Assembly: GCA_017620885.1 (NCBI GenBank)
Contig: JAGAUF010000093.1
Span: forward strand, 1 to 34,237
From: Muribaculaceae bacterium
GTDB lineage: Bacteria > Bacteroidota > Bacteroidia > Bacteroidales > Muribaculaceae
DNA length: 34,237 nucleotides
Direction of reading: 5' to 3'
Part shown: positions 23,265 through 31,970 of the stretch, piece by piece
How the letters are laid out: each line of letters opens with the position of its first letter
How positions within the stretch are numbered: the stretch's first letter is position 1
Notes under the pieces: generated by a model
The model's input: only the letters and a program-made list of their open reading frames with translations
The model's database searches: none
What the model was told of the DNA's origin: nothing
Position numbers and translations under genes: made by a program

Positions 23265-26200
23265 TCAGTCTTTTTCTACGAGGGCAAATACTTTGAGTCC
23301 GTCGATGTCGAGTTCTTCACCTTCGGCAAAACCGGGGAAGAGTTCGAGACTTGTCGCGAGTACCTGAGAGGCTATATAGCGACCGAATTCCTGAACTGCC
23401 TGACGAGTCTCGGGGGTATCGGTGAGTCTGACGGATACCTTGTCAGTGATGTCAAAGTCTTTTGCCTTTCTTATGTTTTGTATACGATTGACGAGCTCAC
23501 GTGCCATACCTTCGTTTTTGAGCTCCGGTGTAATAGTAACATCTAAGGCGACGGTAATGTTTCCGTCATTAGCCATAAGCCATCCCGGGATTTCTTCCGG
23601 AATGATCTCGACGTCTTCGACGAGAACAACGGGTGAGCCTTCAATATCGGTAAATGTGTATTGTCCCGTGCGTTCGAGTTCGGCGATCTGAGCGGCATCC
23701 ATACCGGCAATGGCTTTGCCGAGCTGCTTCATTACTTTGCCGTATTTCGGACCGAGTTTGCGGAAATCGGCTTTTACCTTCTTGACCAGCCCGGATTCTT
23801 CATTGTCCACCACGCGCATATCTTTCACGTTCACCTCTCCGAGGACAAGCTGGCGCACGCTTTCGAGTGCGGCTATCTGTTCTTTGTCTGCTACTGCTAC
23901 AAGGAGTGTGGAGAGCGGCTGGCGCACCTTGATATTTACTTTGCGGCGAAGCGCGAGAACATTCGACGTAACATCCTGTGCGAGCTGCATACTGCGCTCA
24001 AGCTGCTTGTCGATCAGAGCGTTGTCGCTCTCGGGGAAGCGGGAAAGATGCACGGAAGCATATCCGTTGTCGGCAGCGGGCGCGATGAGGTCGCCGTAAA
24101 GACGGTCTGCATAGAAAGGTGCGAACGGTGCTATGAGTTGTGCCACAGTCTTCAGACAGTTGTAAAGGGTCTGATATGCGGAGAGCTTGTCCTCGTTCAT
24201 TTCGCCGGCCCAGAAACGCTTGCGGTTGAGGCGCACGTACCAGTTTGACAGGTTGTCGTTGACGAATTTCTCTATCGCGCGAGCGGCTTTTGTGGGCTCA
24301 TAGTCGTCGAGGGCATCGGCCACGGTCTTGACAAGTGTGTTGAGCAGGGAGATGATCCAACGGTCAATCTCCGGGCGTCTGTCGGACGGCACAAGGGGTT
24401 CAGCGCCGATGAATCCGTCCACATTGGCATAGAGGGCGAAGAATTTATATGTGTTATAAAGCGTGGAGAAGAGCTTGCGGCTTACTTCCGTCACGCCGTC
24501 TTCGTCGTATTTGAGGTTGTCCCACGGCTGGGAATTGGAAATCATATACCAGCGTACGGGATCGGAGCCGAAACGTTCGATATTGTTGAACGGATCGACG
24601 GCGTTGCCGAGGCGCTTTGACATCTTGTTGCCGTTCTTGTCAAGCACGAGACCATTGGAGATGACAGCTTTGTAGGCTACGGAGTCGAAACACATAGTCG
24701 CGATGGCGTGCAGCGTGTAGAACCATCCGCGCGTCTGATCGACACCCTCTGCGATAAAGTCGGCCGGATAGACCTCTTTCTTATCGAATGTCTCCTTGTT
24801 TTCAAAGGGATAGTGGATCTGTGCGTAGGGCATCGCGCCACTGTCAAACCATACGTCGATGAGGTCGAGTTCGCGTTTCATCGGCTTTCCGGAGGGAGAT
24901 ACGAGGACGATTTCGTCTACGTAGGGGCGATGGAGGTCGATGCGGTCGTAGTTTTCCTTATCATATTCGTCGGGAACGAAGCCTTTCTCCTTAAGGGGAT
25001 TGGCCGTCATCACTCCGGCGGCTACACTCTTCTCTATCTCATCGTAGAGCTCGGCGTAAGAACCGATGCAGATCTCCTCCTTGCCGTCTTCAGTGCGCCA
25101 GATAGGAAGCGGTGTGCCCCAGTATCTTGAGCGGCTGAGATTCCAGTCCTGAATATTTTCAAGCCATTTGCCAAAACGTCCCGTTCCTGTCGAGGCCGGT
25201 TTCCATTTGATGGTCTCGTTGAGCTGCATAAGACGCTCTTTGGAGGCCGTGGTGCGGATGAACCAGCTGTCGAGGGGATAATAGAGTACGGGCTTGTCGG
25301 TGCGCCAGCAGTGAGGATAGTTATGCGTCTGCTTCTCGATGCGGAAAGCCTTGCCGTCCTTCTTCAGTTCGAGCGAAAGGACGATGTTGAGGTCTTCCTC
25401 TTTAGATGCGCGCGCCTCGTCGTATTTGCCGTTTTCGTTGTATTTCGGATCGTAGGCGTTCTTGACGAAGTCGCCGGCGTGACGGGAATATTCCTCCAGA
25501 TTGACGCAGGCGTCTACAAAAGAGGGAGCCAGCTCGTCGAGCGTATAATATTTGCCTCGGAGGTCAACCATCGGGCGCGTCTCCCCCTTCTTGTTTATCA
25601 TAAATAGGGGAGGGATGCCGGCGTCTTTGGCAACCTTGGCGTCGTCGGCACCGAATGTCGGTGCGATGTGAACGATACCGGTACCATCTTCGATAGTGAC
25701 GTAGTCGCCCGGGATTACGCGGAAGGCGCATTCCTCAAGCTCAACAAATTTGTCGTTGCCTACGCTGAATACTTTCTCAGGATGAGCGTCGGCGTATTCT
25801 CTAACGTATGAGGCTGCGTGCTCGTCCACTTTGTCGCAGGGTTTAACCCACGGCATAAGCTGTGCATAATGCATCCCGACGAGGTCAGTGCCTTTGTAAC
25901 GGCCTACGATTTCGTAGGGGATTACCTTGTCGCCGTGTTTATATTCATCGAGAGGACGGGTGGCTCCTTCGGGCTTCAGATAGCTGTTTACAAGAGCCTC
26001 CGCCATCACCATGGTGATTTTTTCGTCCGTATATGGATTATAAGTGCGTACGGCGACGTAATCAAACTTCGGCCCTACGCAAAGTGCGGTATTGGAAGGA
26101 AGTGTCCACGGTGTCGTGGTCCACGCTATGAAGCATGGACGTCCCCATCCCGTCATCTCCTCTTTGGGGTCGAGGATGTCGAAGATGACGGTGGCTGTCG

Positions 26201-26822
26201 TGTCCTTGACATCGCGGTAACAGCCCGGCTGGTTCAGCTCGTGAGAGCTCAGACCCGTACCTGCTGCAGGACTGTACGGCTGGATAGTGTAGCCTTTGTA
26301 GAGATACCCTTTGTTGTAGAGATTTTTAAGCAACCACCATACCGATTCGATATATTTGTTATCGTAAGTGATATAGGGATTGTCGAGATCTACCCAATAT
26401 CCCATTTTGTGGGTCAGGTCGGTCCATTCCTTGGTATATTTCATGACCTCCTTGCGGCAGGCTGCGTTGTAATCGTCTACGGAAATCTTCGTGCCGATGT
26501 CTTCCTTGGTGATTCCGAGGCTTTTCTCTACGCCAAGCTCTACCGGAAGTCCGTGCGTGTCCCATCCGGCTTTGCGCTTAACATGGAATCCGCGCATTGT
26601 CTTATAACGGCATACAATATCCTTGATAGTGCGCGTCATAACGTGATGGATGCCCGGCATGCCGTTGGCCGACGGAGGTCCTTCGTAGAAAACGAAAGAG
26701 GGGCAACCTTCCCTTTCTGTCATACTCGACTCAAAGAGATTGTGAGCATCCCATTCGGCGAGTACTTCTTTATTGATGTCGGACAGATTGAGCTGCCCGT
26801 TGTATTCTTTAAACTTATTCAT
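23265..26822 (-). CDS. ileS: Isoleucyl-tRNA synthetase, type 2-like, with GIHH signature
   Basis: A 1185-residue class I synthetase that charges tRNA(Ile) with isoleucine. Landmarks in order: signature 1 EGPPSANGMPGIHHVMTR (residues 47-64), KAGWDTHGLPVELGVEK, an editing (CP1) domain with GTGIVHIAPTFGADDAKVAK, and signature 2 NKMSKRLGNAVDP with KMSKR. The length, the KMSKR and the lack of a C-terminal zinc motif fit the eukaryote-like type 2 enzymes. At residues 57-60 the normal H-x-G-H is replaced by G-I-H-H, with positions one and three exchanged, a form associated with very high mupirocin tolerance in type 2 IleRS. No second ileS is visible. It follows ddl by 19 bases. Confidence 0.95.
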   Translation of the reverse strand: MNKFKEYNGQLNLSDINKEVLAEWDAHNLFESSMTEREGCPSFVFYEGPPSANGMPGIHHVMTRTIKDIVCRYKTMRGFHVKRKAGWDTHGLPVELGVEKSLGITKEDIGTKISVDDYNAACRKEVMKYTKEWTDLTHKMGYWVDLDNPYITYDNKYIESVWWLLKNLYNKGYLYKGYTIQPYSPAAGTGLSSHELNQPGCYRDVKDTTATVIFDILDPKEEMTGWGRPCFIAWTTTPWTLPSNTALCVGPKFDYVAVRTYNPYTDEKITMVMAEALVNSYLKPEGATRPLDEYKHGDKVIPYEIVGRYKGTDLVGMHYAQLMPWVKPCDKVDEHAASYVREYADAHPEKVFSVGNDKFVELEECAFRVIPGDYVTIEDGTGIVHIAPTFGADDAKVAKDAGIPPLFMINKKGETRPMVDLRGKYYTLDELAPSFVDACVNLEEYSRHAGDFVKNAYDPKYNENGKYDEARASKEEDLNIVLSLELKKDGKAFRIEKQTHNYPHCWRTDKPVLYYPLDSWFIRTTASKERLMQLNETIKWKPASTGTGRFGKWLENIQDWNLSRSRYWGTPLPIWRTEDGKEEICIGSYAELYDEIEKSVAAGVMTANPLKEKGFVPDEYDKENYDRIDLHRPYVDEIVLVSPSGKPMKRELDLIDVWFDSGAMPYAQIHYPFENKETFDKKEVYPADFIAEGVDQTRGWFYTLHAIATMCFDSVAYKAVISNGLVLDKNGNKMSKRLGNAVDPFNNIERFGSDPVRWYMISNSQPWDNLKYDEDGVTEVSRKLFSTLYNTYKFFALYANVDGFIGAEPLVPSDRRPEIDRWIISLLNTLVKTVADALDDYEPTKAARAIEKFVNDNLSNWYVRLNRKRFWAGEMNEDKLSAYQTLYNCLKTVAQLIAPFAPFYADRLYGDLIAPAADNGYASVHLSRFPESDNALIDKQLERSMQLAQDVTSNVLALRRKVNIKVRQPLSTLLVAVADKEQIAALESVRQLVLGEVNVKDMRVVDNEESGLVKKVKADFRKLGPKYGKVMKQLGKAIAGMDAAQIAELERTGQYTFTDIEGSPVVLVEDVEIIPEEIPGWLMANDGNITVALDVTITPELKNEGMARELVNRIQNIRKAKDFDITDKVSVRLTDTPETRQAVQEFGRYIASQVLATSLELFPGFAEGEELDIDGLKVFALVEKD

Positions 26823-26841
26823 CGTGATGCAATATTTTCAA

Positions 26842-28038
26842 TTATAATTTCGAGCCTTTGGCACCTTTGGCTCCCTTGACTCCGCCACCGAGTGCGAAGA
26901 TGTTATGATCGTAAGAGAAAGTCTTGCGGCCCATTTCTCTTTTGCGCTTCAGTGCGAGCTCAACGAGCTTATCCATCAGCTGAGGGAACGTGATGCCCGT
27001 GGCCTCCCAAAGATAGAAGCTCAGTGAGCCGGGGATGGTGTTGATTTCATTGACGTAGATAGAGTTGTCTTTCTCGTCAATCATCACGTCGACGCGGCTT
27101 ACACCGTGGCAGCTGAGAACGCGGAAAGTCTCGCCGGCCATATCCTGAATTCGCTTCGATGTCTCCTCCGGGAGATCGGCAGGGATGCGTTTGTCGCTGC
27201 TTTGCATACCGGCATTGGTCTTCGTGCCTCCCATATACTTATCCTCGTAGGAGAGGAAATCGCCGCTCTTGATAGGCTCTTCGCATACAGATGACTGATG
27301 ATCGTCGGCATCGCCCAGAACGGAACAGTTGATCTCCTTAAGCTGCTCTATCATGTGTTCCACTATGATGCGCATGGAGAATTTCTCCGCGTTATTGATT
27401 TTCTCAATCAGCTCGTCGCGATTGGCCGCTTTGCCGATACCTACGGATGATCCGAGGTTCGCCGGCTTCACTATTACGGGGAAACCGAGTTTGTTTTCTA
27501 CCTCATCGAGAATCTCTTCTTTGCGGCTGAACCACTCTTTATCGGTGAACCAAACGTAATCAACGACGGGAATTCCCGACTCACGAAGAATCATCTTCAT
27601 CGTCACCTTGTCCATACCGTTGGCGCTGGAGAGGGTATTGCAACCGGCGAAGGGAATGCCGATGGTCTCAAGCAACCCCTCGAAGATGCCGTCTTCTCCG
27701 TTGGTGCCATGCAATACGGGGATAGCGACGTGAAGTTCGGCGATAACGGGATTGCGTTTCATGAAGCGCCCCGTCTCTGCCTTGTAGAGATTATAGTCGC
27801 CGTACTCCGGACGCATGAAACATTCAGTGGCGTTTTCTATAAGTTTGCCGAGATCGCGGTAATTGCGTATATCGAGGAGATTGTCGCCTGTATACCATCG
27901 TCCTTGCTTGGTAATGTATATGGGGACAATCTCATATTTTTCTTTATCGAATGCGTTGATGGCCTGAAGAGCCGAGATAACGGAAATCTCGTGTTCCACT
28001 GAACGGCCTCCGAAAAATACTGCTACATTAGTCTTCAT
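26842..28038 (-). CDS. ddl: D-alanine--D-alanine ligase
   Basis: Using the ATG at 28038 the protein has 398 residues, longer than the usual 310-370. It is an ATP-grasp enzyme making the D-Ala-D-Ala dipeptide for peptidoglycan. Landmarks: FFGGRSVEHEISVISALQA, LHGTNGEDGIFEGLLE, the ATP-grasp VIVKPANLGSSVGIGKA, the omega-loop SYEDKYMGG whose tyrosine favours D-Ala over D-lactate, and YVNEINTIPGSL. The extra length lies around residues 50-85 and in the omega loop, with a Gly/Lys/Ala tail (GGGVKGAKGAKGSKL). The layout resembles clostridial Ddl. A longer frame to 28299 has an unrelated 87-residue extension and is rejected, because a promoter at 28068-28098 lies inside it. Confidence 0.9.
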   Translation of the reverse strand: MKTNVAVFFGGRSVEHEISVISALQAINAFDKEKYEIVPIYITKQGRWYTGDNLLDIRNYRDLGKLIENATECFMRPEYGDYNLYKAETGRFMKRNPVIAELHVAIPVLHGTNGEDGIFEGLLETIGIPFAGCNTLSSANGMDKVTMKMILRESGIPVVDYVWFTDKEWFSRKEEILDEVENKLGFPVIVKPANLGSSVGIGKAANRDELIEKINNAEKFSMRIIVEHMIEQLKEINCSVLGDADDHQSSVCEEPIKSGDFLSYEDKYMGGTKTNAGMQSSDKRIPADLPEETSKRIQDMAGETFRVLSCHGVSRVDVMIDEKDNSIYVNEINTIPGSLSFYLWEATGITFPQLMDKLVELALKRKREMGRKTFSYDHNIFALGGGVKGAKGAKGSKL

Positions 28039-28067
28039 TTTTGATCTGCGTCTATTTTTTGAAGATG

Positions 28068-28098
28068 CAAAATTACAAAAAAATGGAAAAAACAGCAA
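28068..28098 (-). promoter_or_regulatory. Promoter of the ddl-ileS-dksA-lspA cluster
   Basis: On the minus strand, TTG (28096-28098), a 20-base spacer and TAATTTTG (28068-28075) match the Bacteroidota consensus. Transcription would begin near 28062, about 24 bases before the ddl ATG. This fixes the ddl start at 28038. The remaining gap (28099-28416) is AT-rich with no gene recognised. Confidence 0.78.
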
Positions 28099-28416
28099 GT
28101 GAAAACGGGCTAAAAATATATAATAGATGTGACCGGTGATGTGCCGAACAGTCCTTTTCGTAATTTTCGGCGCTTGAATTTCGCGGAGAAGCGATTTATT
28201 GCACACGCCGAAAAGTGGTGTGCAAAATTTGTCCGTGCAAAAATTTTGCAGCCATAAATGAAAGTGGAAACAGAGGGTGTTCGGACTTTCGTATTTCAAA
28301 TTCTCAGGCGCGTAAAATGGTTGATATATTGGTCAAATTGTCGTATTGTGCACAGAGAAAGAAAGGGTGTGCAAAATCATAAATTGCGTTAAATTACTGA
28401 AAATTAGTTAGATGTA

Positions 28417-28448
28417 TTTGGAATCGCTTGATTTATTTTGTAATTTTG
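28417..28448 (+). promoter_or_regulatory. Promoter of the NlpC/P60 gene
   Basis: TTTG (28417-28420), a 20-base spacer and TAATTTTG (28441-28448) form a good promoter. Transcription would begin near 28455, so the TTG at 28428 cannot be the translation start and the ATG at 28485 is preferred. Confidence 0.82.
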
Positions 28449-28484
28449 CAGCGTAAAACTAATCTATATTTCACCACGACAATA

Positions 28485-29099
28485 ATGAATTTCAAATATA
28501 TAGTAGCTTCAACGCTTATATTTTTAGGCCTTTCGACAGCCTTTGCACAGACTCCTTCACGAGCACAGATGGCTCGACAGAAAGCACATAAAGAGCAGCT
28601 CGCAAACGTAAAGAACCGCCTCGACAAAAGCATCCTTAACGATTTTATCTCCACCGATATACAGAATAGAGAAAGCAGAGCATACGCCGGTCTTTCAGCA
28701 GAAAGTATGGAAATGCTTGATGATATTCTTAAAGAGGGCGCAAAGCATCTCGGCAAGAGATATGTTCACGGAGCCAAAGGCCCCAATCAGTTTGACTGCT
28801 CAGGATTCACGAGCTACGTTTACAAACAATTCGGATATAACATCTCTCCGGGTTCGCGTATGCAGTACACGCAGGGAGTGCCTGTTGCCCGCAATGACCT
28901 CCGCAAAGGCGACCTCGTCTTCTTCACGAGCCGCAGCAGCGGTAAGAATGTAGGCCACGTCGGAATCGTGGTAAGCGCTGACAATGAGAAAGGCACCTTC
29001 CGATTCATCCACGCATCTATAAGAGGCGTAAGATACAACGATTTCGAGGGTTATTACGTGCCCCGCTACGTAGGTGCCCGCCGAATCATCACCAAATGA
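28485..29099 (+). CDS. NlpC/P60 peptidoglycan endopeptidase
   Basis: A 204-residue secreted protein: a signal peptide (FLGLSTAFAQ), a helical segment (about 25-80) and a C-terminal NlpC/P60 domain. The catalytic residues are C105 in FDCSGFTSYVYKQFG, H158 in GHVGIVVS and probably H176 in FIHASIRG; the YVHGAKGP stretch before the cysteine is also typical. The family cuts the gamma-D-Glu-diaminopimelate bond of peptidoglycan stem peptides, for wall turnover or growth. It has its own promoter and a strong terminator and so is probably monocistronic. Confidence 0.9.
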   Translation: MNFKYIVASTLIFLGLSTAFAQTPSRAQMARQKAHKEQLANVKNRLDKSILNDFISTDIQNRESRAYAGLSAESMEMLDDILKEGAKHLGKRYVHGAKGPNQFDCSGFTSYVYKQFGYNISPGSRMQYTQGVPVARNDLRKGDLVFFTSRSSGKNVGHVGIVVSADNEKGTFRFIHASIRGVRYNDFEGYYVPRYVGARRIITK

Positions 29100-29160
29100 T
29101 CAGATACAACAAATTAATTATACAGATTCTTATAGGATAGTACTCCTAACGAGAGGACGC

Positions 29161-29195
29161 AAAAGCCTCCGGATAATTTCCGGAAGGCTTTTTTT
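29161..29195 (+). terminator. Intrinsic terminator after the NlpC/P60 gene
   Basis: AAAAGCCTCCGG pairs with CCGGA-A-GGCTTTT, with one bulged A and a 7-base loop, and runs into T8. It is a textbook terminator 61 bases after the stop; the A-run on the left arm could allow weak use in the other direction. Confidence 0.93.
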
Positions 29196-29206
29196 ATTGC
29201 GTATTG

Positions 29207-29237
29207 TTGGAACAGTGCGGAAATTTTATTACTTTTG
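29207..29237 (+). promoter_or_regulatory. Promoter of purM
   Basis: TTG (29207-29209), a 20-base spacer and TACTTTTG (29230-29237) match the consensus. Transcription would start near 29244, leaving an 86-base GC-rich leader. I could not assign that leader to a riboswitch class. Confidence 0.72.
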
Positions 29238-29329
29238 TGCTTTCAAACCAAAGGCGTCGCCGGGCCGCAAAAAGTCCGAAGGCGTGGCGGAATGAAAAAC
29301 TCGTGACATAACCTGACAATATCAACAAG

Positions 29330-30505
29330 ATGAAAGATAACAGATATGATCTGCGTGGCGTCTCCGCATCTAAGGAAGACGTACACAATGCCATAAAGAA
29401 CGTCGACAAGGGCTTGTATCCCAAAGCTTTCTGCAAGATAATCCCGGATATCCTCGGAGGAGATCCTCTCTATTGCAATATTATGCACGCTGACGGAGCC
29501 GGCACTAAATCCTCTCTTGCCTATCTCTACTGGCGTGAAACGGGCGACCTCTCCGTATGGAAGGGAATAGCGCAGGATTCTCTCATTATGAATATCGATG
29601 ACCTGCTGTGTGTCGGCGCAACCGACAATATTCTCCTTTCATCTACCATCGGACGTAATAAACTGCTCGTCCCGGGTGAGGTGATTTCCGCCATTATCAA
29701 CGGCACGGAAGAACTTTTGAAAGAGATGCGTGGATATGGCGTCAATATCATCAGCACCGGCGGCGAAACGGCCGACGTCGGCGACCTCGTCCGCACGATT
29801 ATTGTTGATAGCACCGTGACGTGCCGTATGAAACGTGAGGACGTGATCGACAATGCCAACATTCAGGCCGGCGATGTCATCGTGGGTCTTGCTTCCTACG
29901 GACAGGCTACGTATGAGAAAGAATATAACGGCGGTATGGGAAGCAACGGCCTTACCTCCGCTCGCCATGACGTATTTGCAAAATATCTTATGGAGAAATA
30001 TCCTGAGTCTTGCGATCCCGCTGTCCCTGAGGAATTGAAATTCTCAGGCAGCTGTCGCCTGACGGATTCCGTGGATGGCTCACCGCTCGACGCCGGTAAG
30101 CTTGTGCTATCGCCGACGCGTACATACGCTCCTGTTGTAGCGAAAGTACTCAGGGAGATGCGCAAGAAAATACATGGCATGATACACTGCTCGGGCGGCG
30201 CACAGACAAAGATTCTCCACTTCCTCTCCGATGGCCTGAAGGTTACCAAAGACAATCTTTTCCCTGTACCGCCTCTCTTCCGCCTCATTCAGCAGCAGAG
30301 CGCGACAGACTGGAAAGAGATGTATAAGGTATTCAATTGCGGCCACCGCTTTGAATTTTATCTCGGAGAGGATGATGCGGCCCGCGTGATTGAGATTGCG
30401 AAAGAATTCGGTATAGATGCGCAGATAGTAGGGCGCGTGGAAAACCGAAATGCTGACGACGCCGCTCTGACGATTAAGAGCGAATACGGAGTATTTACAT
30501 ACTGA
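29330..30505 (+). CDS. purM: Phosphoribosylformylglycinamidine cyclo-ligase
   Basis: A 391-residue PurM (AIR synthetase), the fifth step of purine synthesis, closing the imidazole ring of FGAM with ATP. Family marks: ADGAGTKSSLAYLYW, NIDDLLCVGATDNILLSS, the GGETADVGDLV motif, DVIVGLASYGQ, then the C-terminal domain with MIHCSGGAQTKILHF and FNCGHRFEFYLG. It is somewhat longer than the 340-345 residues of E. coli PurM, as I recall for Bacteroidota. It has its own promoter and no purine-gene neighbour in the window. Confidence 0.93.
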   Translation: MKDNRYDLRGVSASKEDVHNAIKNVDKGLYPKAFCKIIPDILGGDPLYCNIMHADGAGTKSSLAYLYWRETGDLSVWKGIAQDSLIMNIDDLLCVGATDNILLSSTIGRNKLLVPGEVISAIINGTEELLKEMRGYGVNIISTGGETADVGDLVRTIIVDSTVTCRMKREDVIDNANIQAGDVIVGLASYGQATYEKEYNGGMGSNGLTSARHDVFAKYLMEKYPESCDPAVPEELKFSGSCRLTDSVDGSPLDAGKLVLSPTRTYAPVVAKVLREMRKKIHGMIHCSGGAQTKILHFLSDGLKVTKDNLFPVPPLFRLIQQQSATDWKEMYKVFNCGHRFEFYLGEDDAARVIEIAKEFGIDAQIVGRVENRNADDAALTIKSEYGVFTY

Positions 30506-30626
30506 CTCTAAAACAAGGCTTTTCCCCGAATAAATGACGGATGGCCTTGAACAATGGGACGGAATTATACGTTTACCATACAGAGTTAATAAACGAAATA
30601 GCTAAACTAAACCCAAGACCCCGATT

Positions 30627-31172
30627 ATGAAGAAGGTATATTTGACAGCGGCTGTCGCCTTTGCTCTCGCCGGCAGTATGATGTTCAGCTCGTGCGTAGG
30701 CAGTTTTGCACTGACCAATAAGGTGCTCAGCTGGAACAATCAGGTTGGCAATAAATTTGTCAATGAACTGGTATTTTTCGCATTTTGGATTCTGCCCGTA
30801 TATGAGGTGACCGCCATTGCCGATTTACTCGTAATCAATTCGATTGAGTTTTGGAGCGGCAGCAATCCGATGAGCGCATCCACTAAGGCCATCGACACCG
30901 ATCACGGACGTTACCTCGTGAAATGCGACGGCAAAGGTTACGACATAGACTGCCCGGACGGAAGTTCGATGCGTCTCAACTTTACCGAAGAGGATCAGAC
31001 TTGGAGCATAGAGAACGCCGAGGGTGAGAATATCCCCTTTATGACTTTTGTAGATGACACTCACGTGCGTATGATCGCTCCCGATGGCACTATGATGCCC
31101 GTAGAGATGTCGCCGCAGGGTGTGATGGCTTATCAGGTGGCCGCCACGCAGACAGCACTTGCCCGCCGTTAA
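30627..31172 (+). CDS. DUF3332 lipoprotein
   Basis: A 181-residue protein with a lipoprotein signal peptide ending FSSC (Cys 23), a membrane-proximal region SFALTNKVLSWNNQVGNKFV, a hydrophobic segment FFAFWILPVYEVTAIADLLV and a beta-rich C-terminal half. The arrangement matches the DUF3332 family, whose function is unknown. It lies between purM (122-base gap) and the YtxH-like genes (98-base gap). A weak imperfect hairpin without a U-run follows it, so read-through to the next genes is possible. Confidence 0.82.
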   Translation: MKKVYLTAAVAFALAGSMMFSSCVGSFALTNKVLSWNNQVGNKFVNELVFFAFWILPVYEVTAIADLLVINSIEFWSGSNPMSASTKAIDTDHGRYLVKCDGKGYDIDCPDGSSMRLNFTEEDQTWSIENAEGENIPFMTFVDDTHVRMIAPDGTMMPVEMSPQGVMAYQVAATQTALARR

Positions 31173-31269
31173 AACTGAGAATTATATTCGGAGCAAGGAG
31201 GGTGTTGATACTGACTCCCTCTTGAATAAACCAAAACAAAAAATATAACCAAAAAATTAGTAAAGTAAT

Positions 31270-31473
31270 ATGAAACCGTTACACATCATTTGCGCCGTAT
31301 TAGGCGGAGCAATCGCCGGCGCTGCAGTCGGTCTTTTAGTGGCTCCTGAAAAAGGTGAGGATACTCGCAGCAAGATCATGAAGCTCCTCAAGGAGAAAGG
31401 AATCAAGCTCAAAAAGAACAAAATGGAAGAGCTTGTAGACGAAATCGAAGACCAGATCGACAAGCATCTCTAA
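31270..31473 (+). CDS. Small YtxH-like protein, copy 1
   Basis: A 67-residue protein: a glycine-rich hydrophobic helix (AVLGGAIAGAAVGLLVAPEKG) followed by a charged helical tail (SKIMKLLKEKGIKLKKNKME). The GxxxAGAxxGLLxAPEKG pattern is the mark of YtxH-type proteins, which are small membrane-anchored proteins linked to stress in other phyla. The next gene is a paralogue, and both precede a holin-like gene and prmA. Confidence 0.8.
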   Translation: MKPLHIICAVLGGAIAGAAVGLLVAPEKGEDTRSKIMKLLKEKGIKLKKNKMEELVDEIEDQIDKHL

Positions 31474-31569
31474 GAAAATACAGGATACGGCGTGGCGCAG
31501 TCAAGATGAGATTGCGGCACACCGTGTCATAATGATAAAATTTGAAACAACAGCTCAAAAAATTACGAT

Positions 31570-31764
31570 ATGAAGGCATTGAACATTCTGTACGCATTTC
31601 TTGGTGGCGCCGTTGTAGGTTGCGCTGCCGCTATCCTGTTTGCTCCTGAAAAGGGCACAGAGGTAAGAGAGAGAATCTGCAAACTTCTCAAGAAAAAGGG
31701 AATCCGTCTTAGCGACGCTGAAGTTGACGAACTGGTTGCAGAGCTGTCTGCCACCGAGGAGTAA
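31570..31764 (+). CDS. Small YtxH-like protein, copy 2
   Basis: A 64-residue paralogue of the preceding protein: AFLGGAVVGCAAAILFAPEK, then RICKLLKKKGIRLSDAEVDE. The two share the lengths, the APEKG motif and the KGI(K/R)L motif, so they arose by tandem duplication. The tail of copy 2 is more acidic and it contains two cysteines, unlike copy 1. The gap to the next gene is 206 bases. Confidence 0.8.
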   Translation: MKALNILYAFLGGAVVGCAAAILFAPEKGTEVRERICKLLKKKGIRLSDAEVDELVAELSATEE

Positions 31765-31853
31765 ATATAGAAATGATGCGGGCATGGATAGCCCGTCAGT
31801 CAGTCTGCATCCACGGCAGACTGTGAATAAGATTCAGCCGGAGGATCGACTTT

Positions 31854-31967
31854 TTGCCGGTCCTGTGGCTTTGTCTGTATAAGACATATTGCGGTGATAC
31901 TATTGAATATCACCCGAAGGGTGAATGTCCGCTGTGCGGAGCGTGCAGGTGGAGAAAACAGATCTGA
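31854..31967 (+). CDS. Possible short Cys-rich ORF just before the holin-like gene
   Basis: An open frame runs to TGA at 31965-31967, three bases before the holin-like ATG. From a TTG at 31854 it would encode 37 residues including KTYCGDTIEYHPKGECPLCG and ACRWRKQI. The C-x11-C-x2-C-x2-C spacing loosely recalls rubredoxin or zinc-ribbon fragments. There is no ATG in this frame and no clear ribosome site, so it may be chance. I list it because of the tight spacing to the next gene and the clustered cysteines. Confidence 0.2.
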   Translation: MPVLWLCLYKTYCGDTIEYHPKGECPLCGACRWRKQI

Positions 31968-31970
31968 AAA

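Noticed and set aside
25818-26879. 353-codon frame antisense to ileS
   Set aside because: Shadow of ileS; no recognisable domain or promoter.
26842-28299. Ddl starting at 28299
   Set aside because: The extension is unlike any Ddl, and a good promoter lies inside it.
29244-29329. Purine-sensing riboswitch in the purM leader
   Set aside because: The leader is GC-rich with short complementary segments but does not show the conserved junction bases of the known purine or PRPP riboswitches that I can recall.
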